A stretch of DNA of 64,000 nucleotides. Source: Scolanthus callimorphus (taxonomy: Eukaryota > Cnidaria > Anthozoa > Actiniaria > Edwardsiidae). Of this stretch, positions 22,790 through 34,800 are shown piece by piece. The DNA lies in the NCBI GenBank assembly GCA_033964015.1, contig CM066923.1:22325086-22389085 (forward strand). Direction: 5' to 3'. A model generated the notes under the pieces. The model searched no databases and had not been told where the DNA came from. It saw only the letters and a program-made list of their open reading frames with translations. The position numbers were made by a program, and so were the translations under genes. Numbering within the stretch: position 1 is the first letter of the stretch; each line of letters opens with the position of its first letter.

Positions 22790-24540
22790 CTTAATATATA
22801 GATTTAGCCACTGGCTAAAAGCGGAGCTCCGGTTACATATTTATAAGTCCTGCAAAAGATTAATAATGTGACGTGTCGCGACGTCACTTGCTACAGAAAA
22901 CATTCGTGTTCTCCATTGCCATACTTGCAAATTCAGATTTTTTTTATGTTGCATTTCAAAGAGCTCCATTCCCACATACTCCGGATGTTTTCTTGACTGT
23001 ACACGGGCACACAACGAGCCTCCCTGGTTAAATGCGTTTAAATGGCGTATTTGGACATTTCTAGTCACGTAGAGCATATAAATACACGTTTTAAAAGTTG
23101 CTGGCAAAAATTTAGCTGTTCCTTTTTGCAAGGAGAGGGTCTCAATTTTTCCCAGCCAGCAGCTGGGTGTTAAAAAAATTTCCCAGCCAGGAGAGTAACA
23201 TTACCACAGGAAGCCTGAAATAGTATAAAAATACTACCTTAAAAACGAGCACTAATAACTAAGTGCATTTTTAAGTGCTGCCTCTTAAAATTTCATTTTT
23301 CAACATCCATGAGCAACTTGTGTTTCCCAGCAAAGACGATATGCATAAATTTTTGCCAGGAACGGAAGGCGATGAATTTTTGCCAGCCAGCAAGAGATCT
23401 CGATAAATATTTGCCAGCCAGCAGCGAAAGGGGGTGAGGAACAGCTTTTTGAGGAACAGCTCCGTTGTGTGCCCGTGACTGTACCAAGTTTGTTCGCCTA
23501 GCGATGTTGCCTTCTCGAGATATAGACTTTTCTAGATTTAATAACGTCATCGATGACGTCATGTCACGTGATCTTGGTAGTGCACCCCCCGTGCCTCCAA
23601 AATAAGTTTACCCAAGTTTGGTCACCTAGCGATGTTGCCTTCCTGAGATATTCACTTTCTAGTTTTTATGACGTCATGTCACGTGACCTTGATTGCGCAC
23701 CCCCTTGCCTCCAAAATAACTTTACCCAAGTTTGGTCACCTAGCGATGTTGCCTTTTGAGATATTGACTTTTCTTGTTTTGATGACGTCATCGATGACGT
23801 CATGTCACGTGACCTTGGAAGTGCACTCCCCTTGCCTCCAAAATAACTTTACCCAAGTTTGGTCACCTAGCGATGTTGCCTTCTTGAGATATTGACATTT
23901 CTAGTTTTGATGACGTCATCGATGATGTCATGTCACGTGACCTTGGAAGTGAACTCCCCTTGCCTCCAAAATAACTTTACCCAAGTTTGGTCACCTAGCG
24001 ATGTTGTCTTCTTGAGATATTGTCTTTTCTAGTTTGGATGACGTCATCGATGACGTCATGTCACGTGACCTTGGTGGTGCACTCCCCTTGCCTCCAAAAT
24101 AACTTTACAAGGTTTGGTCACCTAGCGATGTTGCCTTCTTGAGATATTGACTTTTCTACTTTTGATGACGTAATCGATGACGTCATGTCACGTGACCTTG
24201 GTGGTGCACTCCCCTTGCCTCCAAAATTACTTTACCCAAGTTTGGTCATCTAGCGATGTTGCCTTCTTGAGATATTGACTTTTCTAGTTTCGATGACGTC
24301 CTCTTTGACGTCATGTCACGTGGCCTTGGTGGTGCACCCCCCTTGCCTCCAAAATAACTTTACCCAAGTTTGGTCACCTAGCGATGTTGCCTTCTTGAGA
24401 TATTGAAAGTCCATGACAGAATCGTTGGATGCATATACACTTTTTTTTTTTGTTCCTTTTTCTCCTGCATGTAGCTATAGGGCTCCGCTCGCGGGCGCCT
24501 TCGGCGCCCGCTGGAGCTCCGCTATTAAATCTTTCCACTG
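22790..24540. mobile_element. Probable transposon carrying a CRE/E-box satellite
   Basis: The left border TATAGATTTAGCCACTGGCT, then AAAAGCGGAGCTCCGGTTAC, recurs inverted at 33295-33341. The right side near 24475-24535 carries GCTATAGGGCTCCGCTCGCG and a GGGCGCC...GGCGCCC hairpin like the ends of other GGAGCTCCGC repeats here (54830-54870). The exact right end is unclear. Confidence 0.5.
23478..24404 (+). repeat. 127-128-bp satellite with palindromic CRE sites, 8 copies
   Basis: The GTCACCTAGCGATGTTGCCT anchor lies at 23493, 23621, 23735, 23862, 23990, 24117, 24245 and 24373. Most units hold TGACGTCATCGATGACGTCA, a perfect 20-bp palindrome containing two TGACGTCA sites, then TGTCACGTGACC with an E-box CACGTG. 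The single 114-bp spacing is due to loss of one half of the palindrome. Diverged relatives lie at 33005-33240 (inverted) and 56885-57510. Confidence 0.95.
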
Positions 24541-25481
24541 TCTTTCCCGGTTTCCTCTGTACAGTCTATAAACATTCTCCCAGTTTCTGTGTTTTCATTA
24601 TTAAAGTGCTGCCTAAAAAATTTAACCAACTTCCACCGGTCATATTTCTACGAAATTTTGATATGTTATTCCTACATATGTTTCTGACAATTAGTACCAA
24701 AAATTGTCCATGTTGCAATTTTTTCCAGGTTCGGTTTTTTTTCGGGCTAATTTGACTGGACTATAAAAAGTTTCTCTTCGACCCACATCATGTCACGTAT
24801 TGTGCTGTTTCTAACTCTTATGAGCTAAATGATCATTAATTACAGTACAATCCCTTGGAACAGTCTCCTCTTGGCAGACCACCTTTAAACTGGTTTAAGC
24901 AACAATGTGAACAGGGTATTATGCGATTTTCATCGAGAATAATCTTGATATGAAACTGCTAAAAATAGGAATGATGATTTAGGATATCTGTTCTTGATCG
25001 TTTATTCATCCCATCGCACAACAGAACAATCGCTTGAATAAAAGGAACATCAGAGACCGCAGGTCTTGATTGCCCCCAAATCACGTCCGGTAACACCTTT
25101 TTCAGAAAAGGTTCTCAGTTTTGGTCATTGGTCTTTGGTCATTGAACGCCTTTGTTTTGTGGTCACTGAAGCAAAGAATTCCTTACTTGTTTCGCGCTAT
25201 AATTGAAAGACCAAAGATCAAACGCGAAAGCAACCTTTTTGAATTAGATGTATGGTATGACACCTTGGGCATGTATGTTGTATATATATTTTATTATCAG
25301 AAAAAAAAGATAAATGATAAAACAATATGATAAAACAATACTGAACACTTCACTTCACAGGAAAATAGCGTTATAGTGATTACGAGAACTAAATGTTGAA
25401 GTTGTGAAATTTAAATTAAAGAATATTGGTCTGTCCACTTTGCATGACACTTAATTTTCTGGTCCATAAAATTCTATGCTA
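24541..25481. other. Intergenic, no gene
   Basis: AT-rich. A short stretch at 25120-25165 (GTCATTGAACGCCT) is similar to 50405-50440 in P450 B intron 1, so it contains dispersed repeat fragments. No coding evidence. Confidence 0.35.
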
Positions 25482-25567
25482 CCGTCGATTTCATCTAAGC
25501 GAAAACACTTGAAAACAAAAGCGCCACTAATTAGGGGCGCCACCTCAAAGTTTTGATGTCTAAATTA

Positions 25568-26832
25568 GGAGTGTAGGTTTTGGTCGAGGGTCGAGTGTCG
25601 AGGGTAAGATGTCGAGGGTCGAGGGTAAAATGTCGAGGGTCGAGGGTAAAATGTCGAGGGTCCAATTTTTTTCTGCGAATAAATGAAATAATTTTTTCCC
25701 GTGATACATGTTGAAATATTTTTTAAAGAATGCAAATTTTGACTGATACGTGACTCCGACACAGTTGTGCTGAGAATTTTTCCCACCTTTTTCGACCTTC
25801 GCGGAGCGGGATAAAACAAAAGGTTTTCCGAAAACTCCAGGCGTAAATTTCGGGCAATCCTTTTCAAAATCAAATTCCCAAAAACGGTGCGTGGCAGATT
25901 TGTTGTGCTTTTTCCCCAGGAGTTCTCAGAAAGGTTTCCTCGACAGAGCGTACCGAGCGTAAGCTCGCGGATCTTGCTCAAACAGGAGAAAACAAATGAG
26001 AACAACAATAAAATCTTTTTGTCTGAGATAATATCAAACCAAAGGAAGTCCACTCTACGTTCATCGAACTGGTGTTTTTCGAAGATTTTGAACACGGCGT
26101 TCTTCAACCTGTTCAACTGGCAATGAACTGGAGTGTTGGTAGTCCCATTGCGATATGCTGCCAGCGCAGAAAAAGCAATCGCCGACGTGATTTTATACCC
26201 AGCACTTACTAGTTTTGCTTCCATGCTACTCATTATACTACAGCTAACTTTAGGAGACTCAGGGATAGGAGGCACAATAAAACGAGGCGAAATGAGTTAG
26301 GTCGAATATCATTTGCGATCTTTCACGAAGGATCTAGTGAAATGAGTGCTAGAAAAAGGGTTGTGAAAATGCAGCGGAAATCTTGGTTTTCCCGAAGAAA
26401 GATTGAATAAAAGCAAAACATTAATATCTTTTCTTGCCCAAAATACTCAGACTTGGCAAGTTTGCTTCGAATTTGCTGTTTAACTTTAGAGATTTCCACG
26501 GTTAAACAGAACATTTTGCTTCCCTTCACGTGCAGTCTAATTAGCGAAACAAAAGGTTTGATTGACAAATGTCTGCGATAAGAAAACTTGTAGCGGCAAG
26601 TCTGAAGAAGCTTCTGCAAGGACGCTTTTACCAACATGCGGGCATGTGAGCGAATAAAGCGGGGAAAACCGAGAATTTGCATTTAATTAGACCCTGAGAA
26701 AAAGAAAAAAAAATGGACCCTCGACATTTTACCCTCGACCCTCGACATTTTACCCTCGACCCTCGACATTTTACCCTCGACCCTCGACGTCTTACCCTCG
26801 ACACTCGACCCTCGACCAAAACCTACACTCTC
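25568..26832. mobile_element. hAT-like element with GTCGAGGGTAAAAT subterminal arrays, 8-bp TSD
   Basis: 1265 bp, flanked by CTAAATTA at 25560-25567 and 26833-26840. The arms start GGAGTGTAGGTTTTGGTCGA and contain 3-4 tandem 24-bp units of (GTCGAGGGTCGAGGGTAAAAT). The interior holds a 236-codon minus-strand ORF with no recognised domain; its C-terminal part runs into the arm repeats, so I do not call it a gene. Confidence 0.9.
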
Positions 26833-27138
26833 CTAAATTAGACAGTTTGGCGCTTCAAACATTGGCGTTTGGCGCATCAAACTTTGAAATTTGCCAGGTT
26901 AAAAGCTTCAAGTGATTCAAACTTCAGTGATTCAAACTTCAGTTTATAATTACGTCCAAAAGCATTTGTACGAATTATCATGTTTTCCCCGCCGAATCTG
27001 GCGCAAATTCTAACGGTTTGGTAAATTTACCGTAATGTTTACATGCCAAAACCCCAAAGTTGGCGTGGCAAACGTCAAAGTTTCACGTGCAAAAACTTTG
27101 AGAAACGCCCCTAATTAGTGGCGGTTTTTTTTCGCTTA

Positions 27139-28218
27139 GGGGTGGACCATTAGAAATTGGGGGAGGGGGGGTGGCAATAATTTTGCGTATGAATTTTTTT
27201 TTCGGGGATCAGGTTGTGCAGGAATTTTTTTTCGGACTCGAAGGCCATGAGGATTTTTTTTTTCGCAGACACACACACAAAAAGTGGAAAGGATAAACCC
27301 ACGAGAGGTATCTTGCGCATCGAGCACTACCTGTCCCCGTGGCGTTCCGTTCCCACAGGCCGTCCAAATCCGCATCAACAAATCAACAAAATTTTCTTAT
27401 ACTATATCAAGAGTGGATTAACCACTCTTGACTATATACTATATTTGGTTCAGAAATGGATTAAGAAAATCTTGTTGCTGTATGTTATAGATACAACAAT
27501 TTTTTTATGATATATTTTTATTGGTTGCCGTTAAAAAAGAATTAAGCTGTTAAACGTTTTCGCCATCCCCGGCCCCTATTGGACATGGTAGAGGTCTTTT
27601 TCTTTTGTTGCGCGCGAAGCGCGCTCGAATTTTATAAACGCATTTCATCAAACCTCAGAGAAAGGGTAGACGAACGTTCCGTTTTTTGTGTATAATAAAC
27701 AATGCCTGTAGGTTTATTATTGATGCCGCAAATTACGAAATTATTATTATTCATTTGTGTGAAGCGGTCCACATGACGAATTTCTATACCTGTAACGTCC
27801 AACTCACGCTTACCTAAGTGTGTTTCTTTCGAACATAGTGACTGCCTGCCAGGCCTATCACTACAGGGCATTTTTTGGTAGAGTTTGTTTTTCCTCGGCA
27901 AGTTACACTTGTTCTTGTAAGCGACGCGAGGACAGTGTCTTCGGTGCGTGAGTTCTCACCGACTATATGTTTGATGGTATTTTTAATGCGCGCGAAGCGC
28001 GCCGAAATTTTTATTAAGTGAAGTAGAAAAATGCAAAAGAGAAGTTGCTGGAATAACTACTTAAGACATCTTTTAATGAAAACCCAAGCCATGTCTTTGT
28101 AGGATTTTTATTTCCTAGCTTGAATCTCTGCAAGATTTTTTTTTGGAAGGATTGGCCTTGCGCGAATTTTTTTTGGGGAATTGCCACCCCCCTCCCCCAA
28201 CTTCTAATGGTCCACCCC
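27139..28218. mobile_element. TTA-flanked foldback, GGGGTGGACCATTAG family
   Basis: 1080-bp insertion into the right arm of the outer MITE. The ends GGGGTGGACCATTAGAAATT and TTCTAATGGTCCACCCC are inverted, with TTA on both sides. T8-rich motifs such as TGCAGGAATTTTTTTTCG are shared with 63566-63782. The core holds GCGCGCGAAGCGCGC palindromes at 27611 and 27988. Confidence 0.85.
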
Positions 28219-28235
28219 TTAGATGAAATCGACGG

Positions 28236-28888
28236 TAATGAGGTACCGAGAGAGTTGAAGTAGATTTCTTTCAAAATTTACCTTACCTTTCTATTGGCTT
28301 TTGATGAACTGGCATGTTGTACTTTTAAAGTTTGTAGGAGTATTTTAGAACCTGAACCTCAACAGAATCAAAACATTGTCACGGACAGACGTGCTTTAAG
28401 CTATGAAATTTAACTGCTCCAGTTTACTACGGATTACATAATTCTATGAACTGCAACCTAAGTCTAAACCATGTCCAATTTTCAACGACAGAACTACTTT
28501 CACTTTCTACTACTTTCTAAATCACAACAGGTTTATGGTATGACCTATGGTTACTCTTGGGTGTCTATGACAATCTACAAAACAAAACTCACAGAAATCT
28601 TCATTAAACTCTTGCGTCACGGGAAAATAATGATATAGTGACTACAATCGAACTACAATCATGTGCAAAACGTTGGCGCACTTGCCTCCCCTTCCCTCCG
28701 CCCTTTCAATGTTGCTAGTTGAGCTGGACAAGCATCAGCCTAATTTTCCAGCCAACAATGCAGAGAGAGGCAGGGAAAGGAACGGAAGGGTAAGTGCGAC
28801 GCTACTTTTGTATTTGATTGGTCTTTTCTACGGTTTTCTTAATTCTACGAACTACAACCTAATTCAAACCATGCCCAATTTCAACGAA
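28236..28888. other. 3' flank of P450 gene A
   Basis: No second gene. This should include the A 3' UTR on the minus strand; I see no clear AATAAA close to the stop. Confidence 0.4.
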
Positions 28889-31800
28889 CTACTTTCTAAG
28901 TTTAATTCCCAACACTACACTTCTAGGACCCAAAACGGACCCGAACTGCATCTTTGGTGGGATTTCCGTTCTAGGTGTTGCAACAAGGGAATACTTCTTT
29001 AACACCCTCGTAAGTGCCAACTTGATCTCCATCTGTGCGAATCTCATGCCAATGCAGTTACGTGGGCCCTGGCCAAATGGTGCATAGGCATAAGGGTCAC
29101 GTGACTGCTTGTTTTCGGTTGTAAAGCGCTCGGGGTCAAACTTCTCTGGTTCTGGCCAGTATTTGGGATCCCTGTGGAGACTGTACACATCGATCATGAC
29201 CATGACGCCTTTACGGAAACGAACTCCCTTGATGATACAATCCTTGGTGCACTCGCGTGTCAGGAAGAATGCTGCAAAGAAAGAGTTAAAGAAGGGAAGT
29301 TAGGGAGCTGTCATTATGGCCGGGGATGGGGGGAGGTGTTTTTGTCCAAAAAAGCTCGAAAACAAATTTGACCCTCCCCTTAAAGGTACCTTTAAAAAAT
29401 GTGACATTTCGTGTGACATTTCGTACTATTTGCGCCTTGCTTACAGTTTTGTATTTATAGTCGAGAGTACAATTATTTTTATTTAAAACATATTTTTCTT
29501 GAGTTTGCAAACCCTAAACCCAGAGCACGCCTGACTCATCTAGGGGGCTTACTCATGATCATGATCATGATCATTTTGAAGGGACGCGTACGGCGGACGG
29601 TATGGCGGAAAATATAAATAAATAAAAATAAATACATTCTATAATTAATTTTTGTTTGTTTTTATATTTTTATTTTTTGCTAGCAGGTAGAGGGCATATC
29701 ATGACTGCTGCGTAAAGCGATTAGAATTCTTGATGAACAGTTGAACATATGAAAACAACTGCATATTATTTTCTAGTGATAACAAAATGTGATCCGGACA
29801 AAAACTAGCCTGCTAGCAGGCGTTGGAGGCTGTTTTATCGGCGAAAACCCGGGAGAGAGGCGCCCACCACCCCCTCGTTTTGTCACTCGCCCCATTGTCA
29901 CTCGGCCAAAAAATCCAAGATGGCGCTCGCGACTACGAACTCCGGGTTTTCGCCGATAAAACAGCCTCCAACGCCTGCTAGCAGGCTAGACAAAAACGTA
30001 GGCTCGGTTTCCAGCCTTGGCGGTTGAAAATGAGCCCGCGGGGGATTCGTTAGAAACGACACAAACTACGGCTGGAAACCGAGCCTAACAAAAACGCAGG
30101 TTTTAGCGTTTTGGTTTTAGCTTTCTAGATGCTATAAGATGCCAAAATGAAATACTATTCTACAATTATCAATGAAAATAAATCAAATCAGAAAGTACTT
30201 TTCAATTAAATGTTGAAAAGCTGCTCGATAGTAAATCGGTTCCTGTATATCCCAGTTGTGATTCAACAAAAGTACTGGTGGAAAGATTTATTAACTTCTT
30301 TACTGACAAAATAACAAAAATCAGACTCGGTTTACCATCCCACACAGCGGATGTTTTCCCTGTCGTCGAATACCGCGGTGCTGAGCTGCAGAATTTCACG
30401 CCGGTATCAGAAGAAGTGGTTTGTAAACTAATAACACCACTGTCACTGAAGTCTTGCTAAAGAAACTTTCTCTTGACTTCGAAGTATTTATGCATTTGAG
30501 ACCCGTTTTAAATCTAATGTTTATATCGAAGTCCATTGAAAAAGTTGTTGCAGTTCAGACCTGGGACCACTTGATAGCCAATAATTTACAAGAAGAACTG
30601 CAGTCGGCCTACAAACTGTACCACAGCACTGAAGCTGCCTTGCTTCGTGTACAGAATGACATATCTTGCGTGCGGTCGATCAAAAACAAACAGTTATTCT
30701 TCTTTTACTTGATCTCTCGGCGGCTTTTGACACTGTTGATCACACTCTTCTTCTATCGAGACTTTCTTGCAGATTTGGAATCAGAGAAAGTGCATTAGAT
30801 TGGTTCGCTTCCTACCTTCGGGGTCGCAAACAGTTTGTCACTATAGATGGTGTTCAATCATCTATGAAAGACCTCTCGTGTGGTGTTCCTCAGGTTCTGT
30901 TTTGGGCCCCATCCTATACCTTTTGTATACTGCACCTGTTGGTGATATCTTGAGAAAGTACAATATCTCTTTCCATCTGTACGCAGATGACAACCAGATG
31001 TATGCAGCTTTTCATCCGTCAGATGAAACTGAAATGCAATCTACGATCACCAGGCTTCAAAACTGCGTGAATGAAATTGATCAATGGATGGGCGCCAATA
31101 AATTAAAACTTAATCGCAAAAAGACAGAAATGCTAGTGATTGGCTCACGATTTCGCCCTAAAACAAATCTAGGGAGTTTTCGAGTGGGAGACCAGTTAAT
31201 CTCTCCGAGCGACTCAACAAGAAATATTGGTGTCATTTTTGATAATTCTTTGGAAATGAAAAAGCATGTTGCCGCGATTTGTAAATCATCTTTTTACCAT
31301 CTTAGGCGCATCTCAAAGATCCGGAGATATCTAAGTTCTGGAACTACTCAAATCTTAATCTATGCTTTCATTACGCAGAAACTTGATCACTGTAACTCTT
31401 TGTTGTATGGTCTCCCGAAAAATCTCACACAGAAGTTACAGTACGTCCAGAACGCGGCCGCACGGCTACTAACCTATACGCGCAAGTATGACCACGTCAC
31501 CCCTATTTTGAGGGAACTTCACTGGCTGCCAATTGAGAAGAATTGAATTTAAGATCCTTTTGATTACTTTTAAATCTCAATATGACTTAGCTCCTTCGTA
31601 TTTAAGTAAACTCATACAGAGGTATCAACCCTCCAGGAGCCTCAGATCGTCTTCTTCATGTCAGTTGAGTGTTCCCCGCAGTCGCACCATTAATTATGGA
31701 GACCGGGCCTATTCTGTAGCTGCCCGACATTGTGGAACCGTCTCCCCTCCACATAAGGTCTTCCACAAATCTCTTGATTTTTAAAACTAAACTAAAGACA

Positions 31801-34800
31801 CATTTATTTAATTCTGCCTATAAGCTCTATATTGCATTTCTTTTTATTGCTTTTTTGCTTCTGTTTTCTTGTTTTTGTTTTTACATTTTTATTTTTTATA
31901 TTTTTAAATTTGTAATACATTTTTAATGTAAATATTTATTTTGATTACAACAATGTAAAGCGCTTAGAACTATTTAGATATAGGCGCTAAATAAATGTTA
32001 TTGTTATTGTTTATTGTTATTGTTAGTAATGCGCGCCCATCTACCAGCAAAAATCTGATTGGCAGAGGTGAGCAAACTATGTCTAAGGGTAGCAAATATC
32101 GGGCAGTGTAAAAGATAGTGCTTGATTGGTTACCTGGTGGATATAGTCTGAGTGTCTCTGACAAAACCATGTCCAGGTATGACAGTTGGTTAACTGTCTC
32201 GTATGATGGCATCTGGTCCTCGTCTGTCCAAACACTGTCTATCTCTTGCTGTAACTTTTCCTGGACATCAGGGTTGGTGACCAGGGATTGACACACCATT
32301 GCCATTGTGTTATTTGTCACTTCATATCCAGCGATCAAGTATATGAAGCACTGAGCTATCACCTCTTGCTCTGTCACTCTCTTAGCCTCATTTTCGCTGA
32401 CTGTTGCATCGAGCATCATGTCAAGCATATCCTGGTGGAATATAAATATGTAAAGAAACGAAGTGCACTCGCAACCAGAAATACCAGAGATACACGCGCA
32501 ACCAGAAATTCAAATGCATGACTTCTTTAATGCCTGGTGCACACTTGCGACATAACAACTTAAGAAAAATATCATGCGAACAAAATTTAGTGGTTTCAAA
32601 AAGTTGAAGTCCACAAAAATAACTTAAGAATGCTCTGGTGAAGTAATATAATGATGATCCATGGAAAACTGACGCTTTCTTCAGCGTTGCTATGTCGCTA
32701 ATTTGCACCGGCCATATAGCCAGGATTAGGGGAGTACCCCCCCCCCCCCCCCCTCAGGAACCTATTCTATTCGCCTATTCGATTTCTTTCCCCTTTCTTT
32801 ATCCCAGCTAGACAATTAACAGAAGAAAACGCAGAGCGGAGCAGGTATCGCAGGAAGAACTCAATAGCTCAAAGTAGAACTCAGGTATACGATCGACTTC
32901 ATTTTTCATGGTTCAGCGGTATTCCCACTATAGTATCGCTGGCGCGTCCGCGCGTGTCTGTCTGCGTGTGCCACCACAGGCAAACCAAGACTCTTCTCCG
33001 TTTATTACTCATATCTCAGGAAGGAATGAACCTCAGACAACCAAACTTGGGTGAAATTGTCTAGGTGGCAAGGGGGGTGAAACTGCCTGGTCACGTGGTA
33101 TGACGTCATCGATGACGTCAACATAGGAGTAAAAGAAGATATCTCGGGAAGGGATGAACCTCTGACAACCAAACTTAGGTGAAGTTTTCTTATTGGCAAT
33201 GGGATGCAAGCTATAGTCACGTGGTATGACGGTGACAGGCTACTTAATGTGCAATGCATGGCAACTTTTTTCTCTCATTAAAACACAAAAAAAAGAGTAA
33301 CCGGGAGCTCCGCTTTTTGCCAGCGGCTAAATCTATATATTATAACAAATTAATGAGCTTTATACCAAGTACCTTCTGTCCTCGCTGTTTCCCCATCTTT
33401 TTCTTTGCTGCAATCACTTGCTCTGTCATTTCGTTCAGAGTGTCAAACTGTCCAAGGAAAACACTTGGAAACATTTTCGTCCAAAATTCAGTAAATGGAA
33501 GAAACAGAAGTATGCTCTGGATAATCCTTCTTGTTGCAGTGACATCCAAAGCCCCTCTTGCAGCCTTGAAAGCTGGATCATTATAGTCCATCTGTGCATC
33601 AGATTGCATTCCAAAGTTGGCTTTCAAAATAGTGTCCATTGTTAGACCTTGGCAATATCTGTGGAGAGATTCAATGTTTAATTGTTTCTGTGACCCTGGC
33701 GATGAAAGCTCTACCCTGGGTACCAGAGTCTCCAAGCTTCACTCGTTTACTAGACGCATAATTTACTGAAGCTTGAAGACTCTGGTACACAGGTTATGTA
33801 GCCACTAAAGTCGAACATGTGGAGATTCGGTACTTTCCCTTCTTTCCTCCTCCCCCCTCCCCTTCGGCCGATTTTTGCGCTCGCGCCCGGGACCGCTCGC
33901 CTCAAAATTCCAAGATGGCGCCCGAACAGGGATCGGACCGGGTTTTCCGCGATAAAAACACCCAGTACCGCCTGCAAGCAGGCTAGGTCGCTGGTCACCG
34001 AACAAATCGCTGGCTCGTAAAACGAGAAACCGTTGAAATGTTTTTCGTTTGAAGGCGACGAAATGATGCGAACGCTGTCCGCTTTCGCGGGATTTTTCTC
34101 CTCGTACTTTATATCCAGCAGTAGGGAAACAGTGCACCTAATTCGGAGTGTGCGCCGCGTTGTCAGGTTTATGAAGATGTCAATCGCCAGAAGAGATAAA
34201 CACACTATATCTTTATTCATAAGTTTTTAATTACAAACTCTCAAAACGAAGGTTAAATACAACGAGCCCAAATATTATGAGATAAGATAAGTTTGAAATT
34301 TCGTTATCGCGCAAATTATTATATGCAATTTAGCTTCCTGGAAAGCAATAACTGAAATTTAAGTCGACCATCCAAAGAGGCATCTACGGCAAGCAACTTC
34401 GTTAGAGAAGGAGACTGGAGGACAGAAGATGACGCCTGTAAAGTAGAAAAAACAATCTTTAAAAATACTGTTTCATTGTTTTGTCTGCAGCATAAAGATA
34501 CAAGCAAACAAACATAAGAATCTAAATTATTTTTGTGCTAAAATGTGGTCAGCCAAATTAGAGGAGGAAAGAACTAGGATATTGAATACAAATTGTAAAC
34601 AAAATGTGTAGCCAGATTTGCGGGTTTACCCCCGTGTAAGAACCATTCCCAGAGGACATCATTGTTGTGTTCAGTTATTTCATCGTGATTCGTTCTAGTA
34701 AACAAAAGAGGCTTTGTGACGCAACTCATGAACAAACACAGTCCGTGTTGCCAGATTTGCAGAGATCATGGTCAACAAATATGCAAATTAACTTTGACAG

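Larger units (their letters stand above)
25482..28235. mobile_element. Outer MITE of a nested cluster, TA-flanked
   Basis: CCGTCGATTTCATCTAAGCG at the left and its inverse at the right; the right arm is split by a later insertion (TTTTCGCTTA ends at 27138 and resumes AGATGAAATCGACGG at 28221). Flanked by TA, as in Tc1/mariner-type MITEs. Further inner pairing: GCGCCACTAATTAGGGGCG with CGCCCCTAATTAGTGGCG. Confidence 0.75.

Noticed and set aside
23478..24404. CRISPR-like regular repeats
   Set aside because: Units are contiguous 127-bp tandem repeats without unique spacers, in animal DNA; it is a satellite.
25565..26275. 236-codon minus-strand ORF
   Set aside because: It lies inside a transposon, shows no recognised domain, and its C-terminus is the translated GTCGAGGGTAAAAT array; chance ORF or unrecognisable remnant.
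30454..31926. Reverse-transcriptase ORFs as host genes
   Set aside because: RT motifs, 3' tandem tail and absence from the paralogous intron show a dead LINE in a P450 intron.
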